Shown here: piece after piece, positions 62,996 to 64,000 of the stretch
How the letters are laid out: each line of letters starts with the position of its first letter
Numbering within the stretch: position 1 is the first letter of the stretch
Assembly (NCBI RefSeq): GCF_017831975.1
Contig: NZ_JAFDSS010000001.1
Coordinates: 1,240,001-1,304,000 of the forward strand
From: Microbacterium terrae
GTDB taxonomy: Bacteria; Actinomycetota; Actinomycetes; Actinomycetales; Microbacteriaceae
DNA: 64,000 nt
Reading direction: 5' to 3'
Program-made: the position numbers and the translations under genes
Notes under the pieces: model-generated
The model's input: the letters and a program-made list of their open reading frames with translations, nothing else
Database searches by the model: none
What the model was told of the DNA's origin: nothing

Positions 62996-64000
62996 GCGTC
63001 GCGGCCGGGGAGACCGTCGACGTCGTGACCGACGTGCGCTTGGCAGCCCCCGAGCGCATGGACCCGTTCGGCGACGAGCCGGTCGACGTGCACCTCGCCG
63101 AGGGGGTCATCGTCGACATCGCACCGCCCGGGGCCCTGCCACGCCGGGGCGCGGTGCTCGACGGCGCCGGCGCCTGGCTCGCACCGGGGCTCTGGGACCA
63201 TCACGTCCACGTGGTGCAGTGGGCCCTCGCCGCTCAGCGCACGCCGCTCGGCGACGCGACCTCGGCGGCCCAGGCGGCCGCGGTGATGGGCGCGGCGGCC
63301 GCAAGGCCCGACGGCCGTCGCATCGGCACGGGCTTCCGCGATGCGCTCTGGCCGGATCGACCGACCGTGGCGATGCTGGATGCCGCCACCGGCGACGTGC
63401 CGACGTACCTGATCAACGCCGACGTCCACAGTGTCTGGCTGAACTCCGCCGCGCTGCGGCGTGAGTCGATGACCGCCGACGACAGCGGGATGCTGCGGGA
63501 GGCTCCGGCGTTCGAGATCTCGCGACGCCTCAACGCGGTCGCGCCCGCAGACGCCGACGCCGCCGTCGCGGTGATGACCCGGGCGGCGGCCGCGAAGGGC
63601 ATCGTCGGACTGGTCGATCTCGACATGGCGTGGAACGAGGAGGCCTGGGCCCGGCGCATCGGAGCCGGCTTCGACACCCTCCGCGTCGAGTTCGGGATCT
63701 ACCCCGACCACCTCGATCGGGCGATCGCCGAGGGTCTCCAGACGGGTGATGTCGCGCGGGGCGCGGCATCCGACCTCGCCCGTGTCGGCGCCCTCAAGGT
63801 CATCACCGACGGGTCGCTCGGCACCCGCACCGCGGCGTGCTCGCACCACTATCCCGGCGACCCGTCCAACCACGGTCTGCTCACCGTCGACCCGGCGATG
63901 CTCGTCGACCTCATGACCGCCGCCACCGGGGCCGGCCTCGCGTGCGCCATCCATGCGATCGGCGACCTCGCCAACACGAATGCTCTCGACGCCTTCGCCG
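62992..64000 (+). CDS. Amidohydrolase family protein, partial (3' end outside the window)
   Basis: The frame is open to the end of the window (336 residues visible). N-terminal beta sandwich, then GLWDHHVH (metal His-x-His), INADVHSVWLN, VGALKVITDGSLGTRTA and AIHAIGDLAN, which match the YtcJ-like exoenzyme branch of amidohydrolases. Substrate unknown. The ATG overlaps the PaiB stop, so the two are co-translated. Confidence 0.9.
   Translation, partial: MSVAAGETVDVVTDVRLAAPERMDPFGDEPVDVHLAEGVIVDIAPPGALPRRGAVLDGAGAWLAPGLWDHHVHVVQWALAAQRTPLGDATSAAQAAAVMGAAAARPDGRRIGTGFRDALWPDRPTVAMLDAATGDVPTYLINADVHSVWLNSAALRRESMTADDSGMLREAPAFEISRRLNAVAPADADAAVAVMTRAAAAKGIVGLVDLDMAWNEEAWARRIGAGFDTLRVEFGIYPDHLDRAIAEGLQTGDVARGAASDLARVGALKVITDGSLGTRTAACSHHYPGDPSNHGLLTVDPAMLVDLMTAATGAGLACAIHAIGDLANTNALDAFA

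Overview
The window is chromosomal DNA from a high-GC Gram-positive actinobacterium, most likely a Microbacterium or close Microbacteriaceae relative. Supporting signs are strong G/C bias at third codon positions, frequent GTG starts and ATGA/GTGA start-stop overlaps. The gene order rplS-lepB-rnhB-DUF2469-yraN-comM-dprA-xerC-(M23)-rpsB-tsf-pyrH-frr-cdsA follows the Mycobacterium tuberculosis Rv2904c-Rv2881c order. Other actinobacterial markers are a GlgE-type maltosyltransferase, a GatCAB amidotransferase, a Gram-positive ferrochelatase and an actinobacterial LexA-type box. I see no prophage, insertion sequence, CRISPR array or integrated element; nearly all bases are genes of a stable core chromosome.

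Layout. 1-2402: end of a glycogen debranching enzyme (glgX) convergent with methionine aminopeptidase. 2519-15675: the conserved translation/secretion/DNA-uptake block, from ribosomal protein L19 and signal peptidase I through ComM and DprA to S2, EF-Ts, UMP kinase, ribosome recycling factor and CdsA, closing with a DivIVA-repeat protein. 15757-21542: an exported Apf/lysozyme-like protein, a Cys/His-rich small protein with an alpha/beta hydrolase, an AI-2E-family permease, and an unusual membrane protein/lipoprotein fusion coupled to a thioredoxin-TPR (CnoX-like) chaperone. 21604-28027: a minus-strand alpha-glucan cluster glgX-glgE-glgB. 28084-38065: tRNA thiolation (cysteine desulfurase, mnmA), NAD+ DNA ligase, an acyl-CoA ligase and gatCAB. 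38172-42289: dinB, a GerW/YtfJ-like membrane protein, a P-loop kinase, then the minus-strand series orn, tRNA-His, metallopeptidase, clpS and DUF2017. 42364-46597: tRNA-Arg, a YczE membrane protein divergent from a MocR regulator, a small gene behind a LexA-like SOS box, a second-type SSB and a lipoprotein. 46687-53826: EttA, two thioesterases, a CorA-type transporter, a KstD-like flavoprotein and a truncated haemoglobin coupled to an MscS channel. 55023-64000: PepN, a PadR-controlled membrane protein, coproporphyrin ferrochelatase, RpiB, an Fpg/Nei glycosylase, a PaiB-like flavin protein and the start of an amidohydrolase.

Regulation visible in sequence. At least fifteen genes have a TAnnnT (or near) -10 box ending exactly 6-7 bases before the start codon, the signature of leaderless transcription; several start codons below were chosen on that basis. 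Distinct operators are a 36-bp dyad before padR, an inverted ATTGGCMTG pair between yczE and mocR, and the SOS box at 45223-45238. Several convergent pairs share palindromic terminators, one of which contains both stop codons.

The most interesting loci for follow-up are the SOS-box small gene next to ssb, the mid-protein lipobox of the 18751-20610 gene with its CnoX-like partner, the padR dyad, the MocR/YczE operator, and the roughly 60-residue insertion in LigA.
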